From an uncultured Anaerotignum sp. (lineage in GTDB: Bacteria > Bacillota > Clostridia > Lachnospirales > Anaerotignaceae): a DNA stretch of 61,956 nucleotides. The stretch spans positions 1 through 61,956 of the forward strand of contig CAJTQX010000012.1 in assembly GCA_910578425.1 (NCBI GenBank). The letters run 5' to 3'. Shown here in pieces: positions 50,001-58,135 of the stretch. Below the pieces are notes generated by a model, which worked only from the letters and a program-made list of their open reading frames with translations, did no database searches and was not told where the DNA came from. A program made the translations under genes and the position numbers. Numbering within the stretch: position 1 is the stretch's first letter; every line of letters begins with the position of its first letter.

Positions 50001-51306
50001 AAAAGACAGCGAAACGGGAAGCCCGCTTGCTGATGTGATATTTACGTTATATCAGTGGGACACTGAGAACAATATGAGAGGGATACCTTGCGCACAGGGG
50101 AAAACTGACGCACAGGGTATGCTTACTTTTAGGGCAACCCCAGGCACGGCATATGAACTGGTAGAAACAAAAAGCCATCCTGGTTATGGCAGCGTAGTGG
50201 GATGGTCAGAACTGCCAGAGGGTGCAAAAGCAACAGATGATGGTATTTTTATAACGGCAGGCGCGGCAAAATCGGAACTTAGGCTAGAATTAACGAACAA
50301 GGCATATACGGCTGATATCGTGTTCCGCTTGCTAAATGAATTCGGTATTCCGGCTGCGGGGACGAGGGTGCAGCTATTCACAGCCAACCCTGCTGAAACG
50401 CCGGATCTGGTTCCTGATGCAGAAACAGAAGCAGCAACAGATGGTACGGTCAGATTCCATGGTGTACGCTGTGGAGCTGAGTATTTTGTCCAGATACCAG
50501 ACGCAGGGATTATGACTGTAAGAGTACCGGCTGACATAGGGGAAAATATGACAGTAAAATTGCCTGACGGCGCAGAAACTTTACTCACAAAAGATTTCCA
50601 AGCAATTACTGCCGTGCCTCCGGAGAAAATATGGACTTTGACAGTATCGAAGATTATCGGCGGTGGAACAACGCCATTACAGGGGGCGATAATTGGGCTG
50701 TATACGGAAGAAGATTGCCAGATTTTTGTGAAATCCGGCACCAGCGATTCAGAAGGCAGAATTGCTTTCGATGGGCTTATGAAGGGGCAAAAATATTGGC
50801 TGAAAGAAATATCTGCACCAGAAGGTTTTCATTTAGATTCCTCAGTTTTTATAGCAGAGGAGGAACTTCCGCTTGTAACAATAGCCAATAAGCCAAAAAA
50901 TCAAAATATAAACCCTGATGAGCCTGATAAATCGGAAACTCCAGGAATCCCTGATATATCCGGCAAGCCGGGAATTTCTGACGGCTTTGAATTGCCCAGT
51001 AAACCGGAAATACCTGATATTTCGGAAAATTCCAGCGATTTGGGAACACTTGATGAAGGAGAAATATCCAATACTCCGGAAATATCTGCTACTGTAAAAA
51101 CTCCTGGCGGCACAGATATTTTTGCTTCATCAGACAATCCCGATGTTGCAGATGAAGAAAACCGCGGCTTTTTGGAAGATGCTAGTATTCCACAGACGGG
51201 AGATTGTACACCATGGCTGATCGCATCTGTTCTCCTGTCAGGGATTTTGTTAGCAGGCATGACAGTACATCATTTGAGGCAAACAAAAAAATATGGAAAA
51301 AAATAA
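47050..51306 (+). CDS. Large sortase-anchored adhesin with SpaA/Cna-B domains
   Basis: This 1418-aa protein has a signal peptide (basic start, hydrophobic VIAFFLCLCMLSGFL, cleavage near residue 50). Several collagen-binding/DUF11-like beta domains follow (~230-980), each opening with a phrase such as DKTITWSIDYTPW, NRTIKWKVDINPH, KGVMKWEIEVDSS or QQEFIQYEVLVNP. After a run of eight or more Gly, three SpaA/Cna-B domains follow (~985-1290, e.g. ASIVVAKKDSETGSPLADV, KYWLKEISAPEGFH). A Pro/Asp/Glu wall region precedes the sorting signal IPQTGD (~1380), a membrane helix and a basic tail. Isopeptide-stabilised stalk adhesins have this form. AAGGAGG precedes the ATG. Confidence 0.9.
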   Translation: MRKFHYACPGSGLDQKRMTPKKSYGAKVIAFFLCLCMLSGFLPALAAATDGSGKLSDIVSINNITLHYAEEDGMPGDAVKDDALIEADRKLVLHYTYEISEEQCREIIAGTRYYLEVSPHLELPHLEDGSSLTIESESGTEQFGMIYADGKKAWVTFDAGKNGNGTVLSEFGSLENAYFYLNCGRSAAPPDDELPLEGHSNLYAMKFETDSEIRFGYAENEPIMAKAQIDKNGTLKDKTITWSIDYTPWQNPTGGDGIDIRTPFELRDTIDTNLHDYISGSAKVNGKDVQDYSSHQEIPEGTEAYLIIEQSENGSDTSLIFGGTKFNAIEATKGSPAQPLEISYETSIKDSLLLPGKDNGKKITNAAELFAGENGIFHNLEISGRKTVAIPQPLWVEKTGKTTRHTNGTGSSTDWTVTFYPNGFTFTEDNMLELHDQLPAGSTLVEDSVRIDGVNAKAVSDTQNSFTISQIIAKGDPVKITYQTQVPEEMYDSGTNLGNNTAWFTFQHKGMEYITPSVTTPVGSGDGSGTPGTSTLVKTNNGYNPANRTIKWKVDINPHKAYLKSGTFTDDLSTVGGVCTVSGHSSGLDLLDGISGISVLIDGRQPTDDERNMIDLKYDCQKIIIQAGKIGAKTITLQYTTKVCDPCIFANNTQKIPFKNVISTENMVIGRNSNVGNSVSADSTADVNAAVLSKKPPVYDYAKGVMKWEIEVDSSGLPMEGVVLTDCLPAGLSYLEDSFCTEPDIGGATAYATGQELKMTLGKVIGKTNVFFDTKVSPEILGFGGSEPVVVENTICMNGSADGIAFAEVTHRVQQNFSNHGLVKHSKVDNQQEFIQYEVLVNPFGLALPGNPSLVDTLDKRLQLDMDTLRFYKAELSGTTAAKDQKPVYKKIGEGQALKAAGYDPAENSFSVVLPVEAGSRDAYVLAYTADMLQRQAGGYSNSIRFDGGDILLGGIKQNSAAVGGGGGGGGGIAARKASIVVAKKDSETGSPLADVIFTLYQWDTENNMRGIPCAQGKTDAQGMLTFRATPGTAYELVETKSHPGYGSVVGWSELPEGAKATDDGIFITAGAAKSELRLELTNKAYTADIVFRLLNEFGIPAAGTRVQLFTANPAETPDLVPDAETEAATDGTVRFHGVRCGAEYFVQIPDAGIMTVRVPADIGENMTVKLPDGAETLLTKDFQAITAVPPEKIWTLTVSKIIGGGTTPLQGAIIGLYTEEDCQIFVKSGTSDSEGRIAFDGLMKGQKYWLKEISAPEGFHLDSSVFIAEEELPLVTIANKPKNQNINPDEPDKSETPGIPDISGKPGISDGFELPSKPEIPDISENSSDLGTLDEGEISNTPEISATVKTPGGTDIFASSDNPDVADEENRGFLEDASIPQTGDCTPWLIASVLLSGILLAGMTVHHLRQTKKYGKK

Positions 51307-52057
51307 AGCATTTCAATTTTTTTACAGTGTAATGCTGTGCGGTTTTATAATATCTTGCGTAGCATTAGCTAGCAGATTAGCGGAATCACACTGTGGGAAT
51401 GAGTTTTATGAACAGATTAGTGTAAAAGAATGGAGGACTGTTAATATATCTTTACCCCAGAGGCCAAAATCAACTATTCCAGAAAATCCAAAGCTCCCAG
51501 TAGTGCTCGCTGGATCCTCATCACATTTTGTACAGTTTGCCGAGGAATATCCTAACGCCGTTGCATGGCTTCAAATTTCTGATACATCGGTGGACTATCC
51601 TGTAATGCTTGGTGCGGATAATCAATTCTATCTGAAACATCTGCCCAATGGAAGCAAAAATGCCATGGGCAGTCTGTTTCTGGATTGCCGTTCAGACAGC
51701 GGCAGCCTTCATTGGATTATTTATGGGCATAATTTGGCAGACGGAAAAATGTTCGGAATGTTGAAAGAATATGAAGATCCAAATTTTTTTGCGGATCATA
51801 GTTCGTTGATTGTCGAAACATTAGATTCGGTATACATCTGCCCCATTTTTTCAATACGACGGGTAAATGCAGACAGCGATGCCTTTATGCTGGATTTTAC
51901 AAATGCAGGCAGCTTTGATGAATATATCAATCAAGCCGCATCAGAATCGCTTTATCCAATTGAGGCCGATTTAGATAAGGCAGTGAAGATACTAACTTTA
52001 TCAACGTGTACGGAAAGGTATAATCAACGCTTTATTGTACAGGCAATACTGATGTAG
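51293..52057 (+). CDS. srtB: Class B sortase
   Basis: This 254-aa transpeptidase has an N-terminal membrane anchor (FFYSVMLCGFIISCVALASRLA) and a sortase fold. The catalytic His is in IIYGHNLADGKMFGML, the Cys in LTLSTCTERY (C239), and the Arg in RFIVQ (R246). The YGHN...KMFG segment and the layout point to class B. It overlaps the adhesin gene by 14 nt, so it most likely attaches that adhesin at IPQTG. Class B enzymes usually cut NPQT-type signals, so the pairing is somewhat unusual. It may also serve the surface protein at 16184, which has a VPRTGD signal. Confidence 0.92.
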   Translation: MEKNKAFQFFYSVMLCGFIISCVALASRLAESHCGNEFYEQISVKEWRTVNISLPQRPKSTIPENPKLPVVLAGSSSHFVQFAEEYPNAVAWLQISDTSVDYPVMLGADNQFYLKHLPNGSKNAMGSLFLDCRSDSGSLHWIIYGHNLADGKMFGMLKEYEDPNFFADHSSLIVETLDSVYICPIFSIRRVNADSDAFMLDFTNAGSFDEYINQAASESLYPIEADLDKAVKILTLSTCTERYNQRFIVQAILM

Positions 52058-52418
52058 CCAAGTGATTTTTAACAGGCTGGGAAATAATTGCACAAAAAAG
52101 AATGAAGCATTAAAATATGTATGATGACTGGCAATTTTGCTGTTTATTGATAGTTCAGGCAGAATCTTGTCAGGTTTAATACATCTCTGCAACAGCAAAA
52201 GGGCAAAGATAAATATTGCCCTTTTTTATTGCCTGATTTGTATTCATTTCCCAAAAAGGCACAAGAATTGAAAATTGAGTACAGAAAATTTTATCACATA
52301 GCAGAAAAACACACCTTTGATAATGGTGTGTTTTTTTGATTCCTCGAAAATGCAGGGCACCGCCTCTGGCTTGAATTTGCAAATTTCAAAAATGTGGATT
52401 CAAACTGGAGGTAGCAAT
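52058..52418. terminator. Gap with two terminators between the surface module and the sigma-like gene
   Basis: AAAAGGGCA...TGCCCTTTTTT (52197-52229) ends the sortase transcript. AAAACACACC...GGTGTGTTTTTTT (52305-52338) is a second hairpin ahead of the sigma-like gene. The rest is AT-rich and holds no gene I can support. Confidence 0.75.
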
Positions 52419-52832
52419 ATGGAAAAAGTAGAGAAGAAATACTATATCCGGCTGGAAGATAGTAGACTGGTTGAAGTAAGCAAAGAAGTATACATTGTGT
52501 ACTATAAAATGAAACGAGAGGAAAGATATCAGATAGAAAGGGATTTGCAGCATGGATTACTTCACTATGACGAATGGGATTCGGAGGACACAAATGGTGC
52601 AGAATATATTGCTGACAAGATGGCAGATACGGAAAAGGAGGCTCTGGATCATATTGCAAACCAGGCTCTTTGGGAATTAATAGAACAAACAGGCAACCAA
52701 AGTGACTTATGTCGGCTCATTGCTGAAGGCAAAACGGAGTGTGAGATTGCCGAAATCTTGGGTATTAATCAATCAACAGTAAATCGAAACAAAAAAAGGC
52801 TATACAGCAAACTCAGAAAAATTTTGAAATAA
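52419..52832 (+). CDS. Sigma factor-like regulator of the conjugative element
   Basis: This 137-aa protein resembles the short sigma-70-like proteins found before recombinase genes in Clostridia mobile elements. It starts EKVEKKYYIRLEDSRLVEVS, with a YKMKREERYQIERDLQHG helix and a C-terminal sigma region 4-type helix-turn-helix (KTECEIAEILGINQSTVNRN, KKRLYSKLRKIL). It could direct expression of the recombinases. TGGAGGTAG precedes the ATG. A longer frame from 52317 runs through a terminator and is rejected. Confidence 0.75.
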   Translation: MEKVEKKYYIRLEDSRLVEVSKEVYIVYYKMKREERYQIERDLQHGLLHYDEWDSEDTNGAEYIADKMADTEKEALDHIANQALWELIEQTGNQSDLCRLIAEGKTECEIAEILGINQSTVNRNKKRLYSKLRKILK

Positions 52833-52859
52833 TATCAAATTTTTTCAAAAAGTGTGCAT

Positions 52860-52902
52860 AAAAACCCCTCGCTTTTCGGCTTAAAGGTGAGGGGTTTTTT
52901 TC
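52860..52902 (+). terminator. Terminator after the sigma-like gene
   Basis: AACCCCTC...GAGGGGTT is followed by a run of seven T. Confidence 0.85.
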
Positions 52903-53605
52903 TCGCCCTCCTGAACCTTGGAAATTCCATATCCAGCAATAGGGATACCTTACCCTGTACAGCCGGAAACGGAAAGCAGGGCCGACAGTACGCCATGAGG
53001 ATTATTTGCAGCGGGGAATATAAAATGTTTTTAGAAAAGTCCCGGCAGACTGCATACCAGATCGGAGCGACTGGAGAACTTGTTTTGCATCTTCCAAAAC
53101 GCAGTCTGGCGGATATTTTTCCACTGTGCTGTGCCGGTTTTTCTTGAAATACCTGTTTTGGTATTCCGGCGAAAAACCGGCTTTGCCCAGCAAAAAAATC
53201 TTTCGCCAGCCATCATTCCAAAGATGCAGACAAGTTCTCTCCTGTCGGCTGTGCGTCCTGGCAAGACGCATTGCGATGACCTGTACAGGGGGATAATGAT
53301 ACACCCGCCGAGTCCCAGACATCGCAAGGACGGCGGCCCGCGTGAAGGGGGAGGTGAGATGCCTGTGAGCGCCGCCAGGCGCTGTCCCTGCTGCTGCCCA
53401 TACCGGGGAAGTAGTGTCAAATACGGTTAAAATAAAACCAGAGGTACAGCCATGCCGTTTTTTTGGTATGGCTGTTTCTCTTTTCAAAATGCAGGAGTCC
53501 GATGGGATTTCTGCTGCTGACAGGCAGCTTATTTTATAGTTTTCCTGTTTGTTTTAAGGATCAAAGAGGAAAACCATAAAGTGCGAAAAAATGGAGGGAT
53601 TTTAT
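52903..53605. other. Intergenic stretch before the recombinases, no clear gene
   Basis: About 700 bp without a gene I can support. Open frames exist on both strands (for example minus 53002-53487) but lack ribosome binding sites and have biased, non-protein-like composition. A terminator-type hairpin ACAGCCATGCC...GGTATGGCTGT with TTCTCTTTT lies at 53451-53490. It could hold a decayed gene, an attachment site or a small RNA. Confidence 0.4.
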
Positions 53606-53767
53606 ATGACAGACATACAGGTTAAAAATGAGATCAACTACAAAAAATCAGTTCTGGTGCTGGAACGGCTGCTGCGTTTTGGCCTGATCACTAAGGAACA
53701 AGCGGAGAAAATCGACGTGCTGAACCGCAAATCTTTCTCACCGCTTTTGGCACAGTTATGCGATTAG
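53606..53767 (+). CDS. Small helical protein, 53 aa, preceding the recombinases
   Basis: This short gene opens MTDIQVKNEINYKKSVLVLE and ends RKSFSPLLAQLCD. ATGGAGGGA lies 9 nt before the ATG. The core LLRFGLITKEQAEKIDVLNR resembles the SHOCT-like small helical proteins that precede serine recombinases in Clostridia elements. It is 55 nt before the first recombinase and probably cotranscribed. Function unknown. Confidence 0.7.
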   Translation: MTDIQVKNEINYKKSVLVLERLLRFGLITKEQAEKIDVLNRKSFSPLLAQLCD

Positions 53768-53822
53768 CTGCTGGATGTGTATGCGTGGTTCTGGTATGGT
53801 CTTGCTGAAAGGAGGAATCAGC

Positions 53823-55370
53823 ATGGAAAAAAAGAAAGTGGAGATCCTGCCCGCAATACGGGAAACGGAAAAATCGGACAAAAGAAAACGGGCGGCGGCC
53901 TACTGCCGTGTCAGTACAGACATGGCAGGGCAGGAAGGCTCATTCGAGATGCAGAAACAATACTATGAAGCCTACATTGGCGGGAAACCGGACTGGGAAT
54001 TGGCGGGGATTTACGCCGACAAGGGCATCAGCGGCACGCATATGAAGAACCGCCCCGGCTTCCGGCGAATGCTGTCAGACTGCGGGCGCAGAAAAATCGA
54101 CGTCATTGTCGCGAAATCCATCTCCCGCTTTTCGCGGAACGCGGTGGAATTCATTGAAACCATTCGGATGCTGGGGAGCCTTGGTGTGGAGGTGTACTTT
54201 GAGAAAGAGAACATCAACACCCTTTCAACAGCCGGTGAAATGATGCTGACAATATTTGGCTCTATCGCCCAGGCTGAAGCGGAGGCGGTATCGTCAAACC
54301 TGAGATGGGGTATCCGGAGGCGGTTTGAAACAGGGACGTTCCGGCAATACACGGCATTGGGCTATGATTACGATGAAACAGGACAGCTGGTTGTCAATGA
54401 AGCGGAGGCAGAAACAGTCCGCCTGATCTTCCGAAGCTATCTGGATGGCATGGGAAGCAGCGCGATTGCAAAAATGCTGGATGAGCGGAATATCAGAGGG
54501 AAAAACGGAAGAGTAATTCGTGACAGCGGCGTGCGATATGTTCTCGGAAATGAGCTATATACAGGCGCCCTCCTCTGCCAAAAGACGTTCACAACGGAGC
54601 TGCCGGAGAGGAAGAAAAAATGGAACAACGGGGAGGTGCAGATGTACCTGATAGAGGACGACCACGAAGCGGTCATCACAAAAGAGGACTTCGAAGCGGT
54701 TCAGGGGATCATGGCGCGGCGCGGGGAAAACCTGCAAAGCGGCAGGCGGTACCTGTTCAGCGGGAAGATACTGTGCGGGGACTGCGGCGGCGTATCCTGC
54801 CGGAGGGTGGTTTCCGGCGAGGTGTTCTGGATCTGCGGGAACCACATCAAGCGGAAAACCTGCGGGCAGCTCCTTGGCGGGAAAGTCCGGGAAAAGGACA
54901 TCCGGCAGGCGTTCGCGCGGCTGTGTGGCAAACTGAAACAAAACAAGAGCATTTTGGAAGGTATGTATGGCAGGTTTGCAGAGATGGAGGAGGCACTGCG
55001 GCAGAACGGGGGCAGCCCCGACATCAGAAATCAAATAGCGGCTCTGGAAAAGCAGGAGCAGGTACTTGCCAGGATGCTGGGGGACGGGTACTTGGATCCT
55101 GCTTTTTATATCCCCGAAAGAAGCCGGATACAGGCGGAGCGGGAGGAACTGGAAACAGCACTGGCCACGACAGGCAGCGGGAATTTCCTGCGGGATTATG
55201 CTGAGGAAACGAGAAAAATCATTACATCCATAAACCACAGCGCGAAGCCGCTGGGGGAGTTTGACGAAACGCTGTTTGAAGAAATTGTGGGAAAAGTGGT
55301 TGTGAACAGCCAGTCAGAAATACAATTCTGCCTTGCAAACGGACTGTGTATAAAAGAAATCATTATGTAA
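53823..55370 (+). CDS. Large serine recombinase 1
   Basis: This 515-aa large serine recombinase has the resolvase catalytic domain (~23-170; AAAYCRVSTD with nucleophile S31, GIYADKGISGTHMKNRPGF, SISRFSRNAVEFIETI). The Recombinase domain follows (~190-300, ALGYDYDETGQLVVNEAEAE), then a zinc ribbon (~315-370, ILCGDCGG, ICGNHIKRKTC) and a coiled-coil C-terminal part. It would catalyse integration or excision of the element. AAAGGAGG lies before the ATG. It is first in a three-recombinase operon. Confidence 0.93.
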   Translation: MEKKKVEILPAIRETEKSDKRKRAAAYCRVSTDMAGQEGSFEMQKQYYEAYIGGKPDWELAGIYADKGISGTHMKNRPGFRRMLSDCGRRKIDVIVAKSISRFSRNAVEFIETIRMLGSLGVEVYFEKENINTLSTAGEMMLTIFGSIAQAEAEAVSSNLRWGIRRRFETGTFRQYTALGYDYDETGQLVVNEAEAETVRLIFRSYLDGMGSSAIAKMLDERNIRGKNGRVIRDSGVRYVLGNELYTGALLCQKTFTTELPERKKKWNNGEVQMYLIEDDHEAVITKEDFEAVQGIMARRGENLQSGRRYLFSGKILCGDCGGVSCRRVVSGEVFWICGNHIKRKTCGQLLGGKVREKDIRQAFARLCGKLKQNKSILEGMYGRFAEMEEALRQNGGSPDIRNQIAALEKQEQVLARMLGDGYLDPAFYIPERSRIQAEREELETALATTGSGNFLRDYAEETRKIITSINHSAKPLGEFDETLFEEIVGKVVVNSQSEIQFCLANGLCIKEIIM

Positions 55371-55392
55371 AGAGGATGGGAGATGGGGTAAT

Positions 55393-56250
55393 ATGCGGAA
55401 CAAGATTGTTTACGGATATGGAATAGAAAACGGGACGATCTGTATCCAGTCCGGACAAAAAGAGGTAATCCGAAAAATTTTCAATGATTACATTTCCGGA
55501 AACAGCATCCGGCAGATCATGCAGGCACTGAACGCGGGAGGCATTTTATCGCCCAATGGAAGGGCGTGGTCACACAAGGCAGTCGGTAAGCTGCTGAAGG
55601 ACAGCCGGTACATTGGGGACAGCCTGTATCCTGTGATGATTCCCGAAGAAATTTTTGCACAGGCGCAGGAAAAACGGCAGGAAACAAACAAAGCCCTGGG
55701 ACGGACGCCGAAGACGGAGCGGGACAAGCTGCCCTATGACGGCATGGTGTTCTGCGGGAGATGCGGCAGAAGGTTCTACCGGCTCCATCACAGAGGGAAA
55801 ACCTATTGGGAATGTGGCATGCATCATCAGGGGAAACGGGCGAAGGAAAGAGCCTGCAGCAACTCCCGGCACTTTGTTGATACGGAGATAGAAAAAGCAT
55901 TTATCCGTCTGCAGAACAGGATGTTTGACGGTGCAGTGGAGATATGCCAGCCAATCAGCCGCAATACAAAACGGCTGGAAACATTGAAAGCCAAGTATGA
56001 CGAGATGCTGGAAAACAGCGGCAGCTATGAGGAAAGAAGCCTTGCGGACATCATCTTCTGGATCGCGGCGGAAGAATACGCCCAATCCAAGGGCGCGGAG
56101 GATAAAATGATACAACGGGCAATAGATGAAAACGGGAGGACAATGGACTTCCAAGTGGATGTATTCCTGAAAATTGTGCGGAAGATAACGGTCATGGAAG
56201 AAGGGTTGTGTTTTGAACTCATCAACGGTCAGAAGATCTCGAATGTATGA
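55393..56250 (+). CDS. Serine recombinase-like protein lacking the catalytic domain (recombinase 2)
   Basis: This 285-aa protein begins directly with the Recombinase domain (YGYGIENGTICIQSGQKEVI, SIRQIMQALNAGGILSPNGR), then a zinc ribbon (VFCGRCGRRFYRLHHRGK, YWECGMHH) and a helical C-terminus. The N-terminal resolvase domain with the catalytic Ser is absent. No frameshifted remnant of that domain lies in the 22-nt gap after recombinase 1, so it seems a true DNA-binding partner. It probably acts in a complex with the flanking enzymes. The ATG follows GGGAGATGGGG, a weak site, suggesting coupling. Confidence 0.85.
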   Translation: MRNKIVYGYGIENGTICIQSGQKEVIRKIFNDYISGNSIRQIMQALNAGGILSPNGRAWSHKAVGKLLKDSRYIGDSLYPVMIPEEIFAQAQEKRQETNKALGRTPKTERDKLPYDGMVFCGRCGRRFYRLHHRGKTYWECGMHHQGKRAKERACSNSRHFVDTEIEKAFIRLQNRMFDGAVEICQPISRNTKRLETLKAKYDEMLENSGSYEERSLADIIFWIAAEEYAQSKGAEDKMIQRAIDENGRTMDFQVDVFLKIVRKITVMEEGLCFELINGQKISNV

Positions 56251-56361
56251 CATATTCGAAAAATAATAAGCAGAAATACATACACAAAATATAAGGGACA
56301 AAAGTTCGAACCGCAAAACTGTGAAAACTGCGGTTCGGACAAAGAGAAGGAGGATACCCAT

Positions 56362-58005
56362 ATGTCAGGTACAGCAACGAAAAAAGCAGCGATGCCAAAA
56401 AAGAACGTGTCCATCATCCCCAGCCGGAAGGAACACGACAAAGCAGCACGCCCGGCGCAGGAGAAACAGCGTGTGGCGGCATACTGCCGTGTCAGCACAC
56501 TGCTGGAACAGCAGGAATCCAGCTTTGAAGCCCAGAAAAACTATTATACGGAAATGATCCTGTCCAATCCCAACTGGAAGATGGCGGGCATCTATGCTGA
56601 TGACGGCATCAGCGGCACAGATATGCGGAAACGTGACGAATTCAACCGACTGCTGCGGGACTGCGAAGCTGGGAAGATCGACCTCGTGCTGACAAAATCT
56701 ATCAGCCGCTTTGCGCGGAACACAGCTGACTTGTTGAATGCCATCCGGAAACTGCAGGCGAAAAAGATTGCAGTGTATTTTGAGAAGGAACACATCAATA
56801 CGCTGGAGAATACCGGCGAAATGCTCGTTACAATACTGGGCAGCCAGGCGCAGGAGGAAAGCCGGAACCTGAGCGAGAACACCCACTGGGGTATCGTAAG
56901 GCGGTTTGAAAACGGAGAGGTTATCGTAAACTGCAGCCGATTTATGGGCTACACAAGGAATGAGGACGGGGAACTGGAGATCGTGCCGGAGGAGGCGGAG
57001 GTGGTGCAACTGATCTTCCGGCTGTATCTTGAAGGGATGAGCGTCGCGGGGATCAAACGGCATCTGGAAGGGGAAGGGATACTGACGGTCACAGGGCGGA
57101 AGAACTGGAACGATGTTACCATTTACCATATGCTCTCCAACGAGAAATATATGGGCGACGCGCTGCTCCAGAAAACCTATACGGCAGATTTCCTGACAAA
57201 GACAAGGCTGAAGAACAACGGCGAGGTCAGGCAGTATTATATCACGGACAACCATGAGGGCATCATCCCGCGGGAAATCTTCCATGCGGTGCAGCTGGAG
57301 AAAAAACGGCGGGCGGAACGCCACAAATCGACCGTCACAAGACGGGCAAAGGAGAAGAAAAAAGGCTATTCCTCGAAATACATACTCTCTAACCTGCTGG
57401 TGTGCGGGGAATGCGGCCAGCCGTACCGGAGGCTGACATGGACGAGGAGCGGCGTGAAACGCATCGTGTGGCGGTGCGCGAGCAGGGCGGAGCATGGCAC
57501 AAAATATTGCCAGCACTCGGCCACACTGGACGAGGAGCCCCTCCAGAGGGCGGTCATGCAGGCGATCCGGAGAGTTGCGAGGGATGCGGAATTCGGCGGC
57601 ATACTGCAGAACAACATCACGCTGGTCATCGGGCAGTATGCGGACAGTCTGGACAGCGGGAACAACGAGCTGGACAGTAAGATTGCTGGACTGGAAATGC
57701 AGATGCTCCAGATGGTGCGGGAGAATCCCGATTTCAATGACGAAGCATTTCTGGAACGCTACCGAACGCTTGGCGGCGAGATACAACGGCTGAAGCAGGA
57801 GAAGGTCATGGGAAACATGCCCTCCCCTGCCCTGCCTGACGGGATCGCTGAAAAGATCAAAAGCGTGGAACGCAGTGAGATAGGGTTTGACCCTGTGCTG
57901 GCCGGGCAGGTCATAGAAAAGATCGTTGTAAGGAACGCCAAACGGGTGGAAGTGGTGTTCAAGTCCGGGCTGATGGAAAACGCGGTGCTGGAGGCGGAGG
58001 ATTGA
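56362..58005 (+). CDS. Large serine recombinase 3
   Basis: This 547-aa enzyme has the resolvase domain (~38-180; VAAYCRVST with S45, GIYADDGISGTDMRKRDEF, SISRFARNTADLLNAI). It continues with the Recombinase domain (~200-310, FMGYTRNEDGELEIVPEEAE, HLEGEGILTVTGRKNW), a zinc ribbon (LLVCGECGQPYRRLT, WRCASRAEHGTKYC) and a coiled coil. It differs from recombinase 1 in the catalytic domain, so the pair is not a recent duplication. AGAAGGAGG precedes the ATG. A 111-nt gap with a CCGCAAAACTGTGAAAAC-type hairpin lies between it and recombinase 2. Confidence 0.93.
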   Translation: MSGTATKKAAMPKKNVSIIPSRKEHDKAARPAQEKQRVAAYCRVSTLLEQQESSFEAQKNYYTEMILSNPNWKMAGIYADDGISGTDMRKRDEFNRLLRDCEAGKIDLVLTKSISRFARNTADLLNAIRKLQAKKIAVYFEKEHINTLENTGEMLVTILGSQAQEESRNLSENTHWGIVRRFENGEVIVNCSRFMGYTRNEDGELEIVPEEAEVVQLIFRLYLEGMSVAGIKRHLEGEGILTVTGRKNWNDVTIYHMLSNEKYMGDALLQKTYTADFLTKTRLKNNGEVRQYYITDNHEGIIPREIFHAVQLEKKRRAERHKSTVTRRAKEKKKGYSSKYILSNLLVCGECGQPYRRLTWTRSGVKRIVWRCASRAEHGTKYCQHSATLDEEPLQRAVMQAIRRVARDAEFGGILQNNITLVIGQYADSLDSGNNELDSKIAGLEMQMLQMVRENPDFNDEAFLERYRTLGGEIQRLKQEKVMGNMPSPALPDGIAEKIKSVERSEIGFDPVLAGQVIEKIVVRNAKRVEVVFKSGLMENAVLEAED

Positions 58006-58135
58006 AGGATGGGAGCGGTCATGATAAAAATGTAGTTTTGGGGTTGGTTTGCAGCAGGCATGTCCGATGGCGGGAAGGAACCTGTAAAATCCTGATGCGG
58101 CCGGAAAAGGAGGAAAGGATGTATTCACGGATACT

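Noticed and set aside
53002..53487. 161-codon minus-strand frame before the recombinases
   Set aside because: There is no ribosome binding site and no recognisable motif, and it runs through a terminator hairpin; other frames there are equally open.
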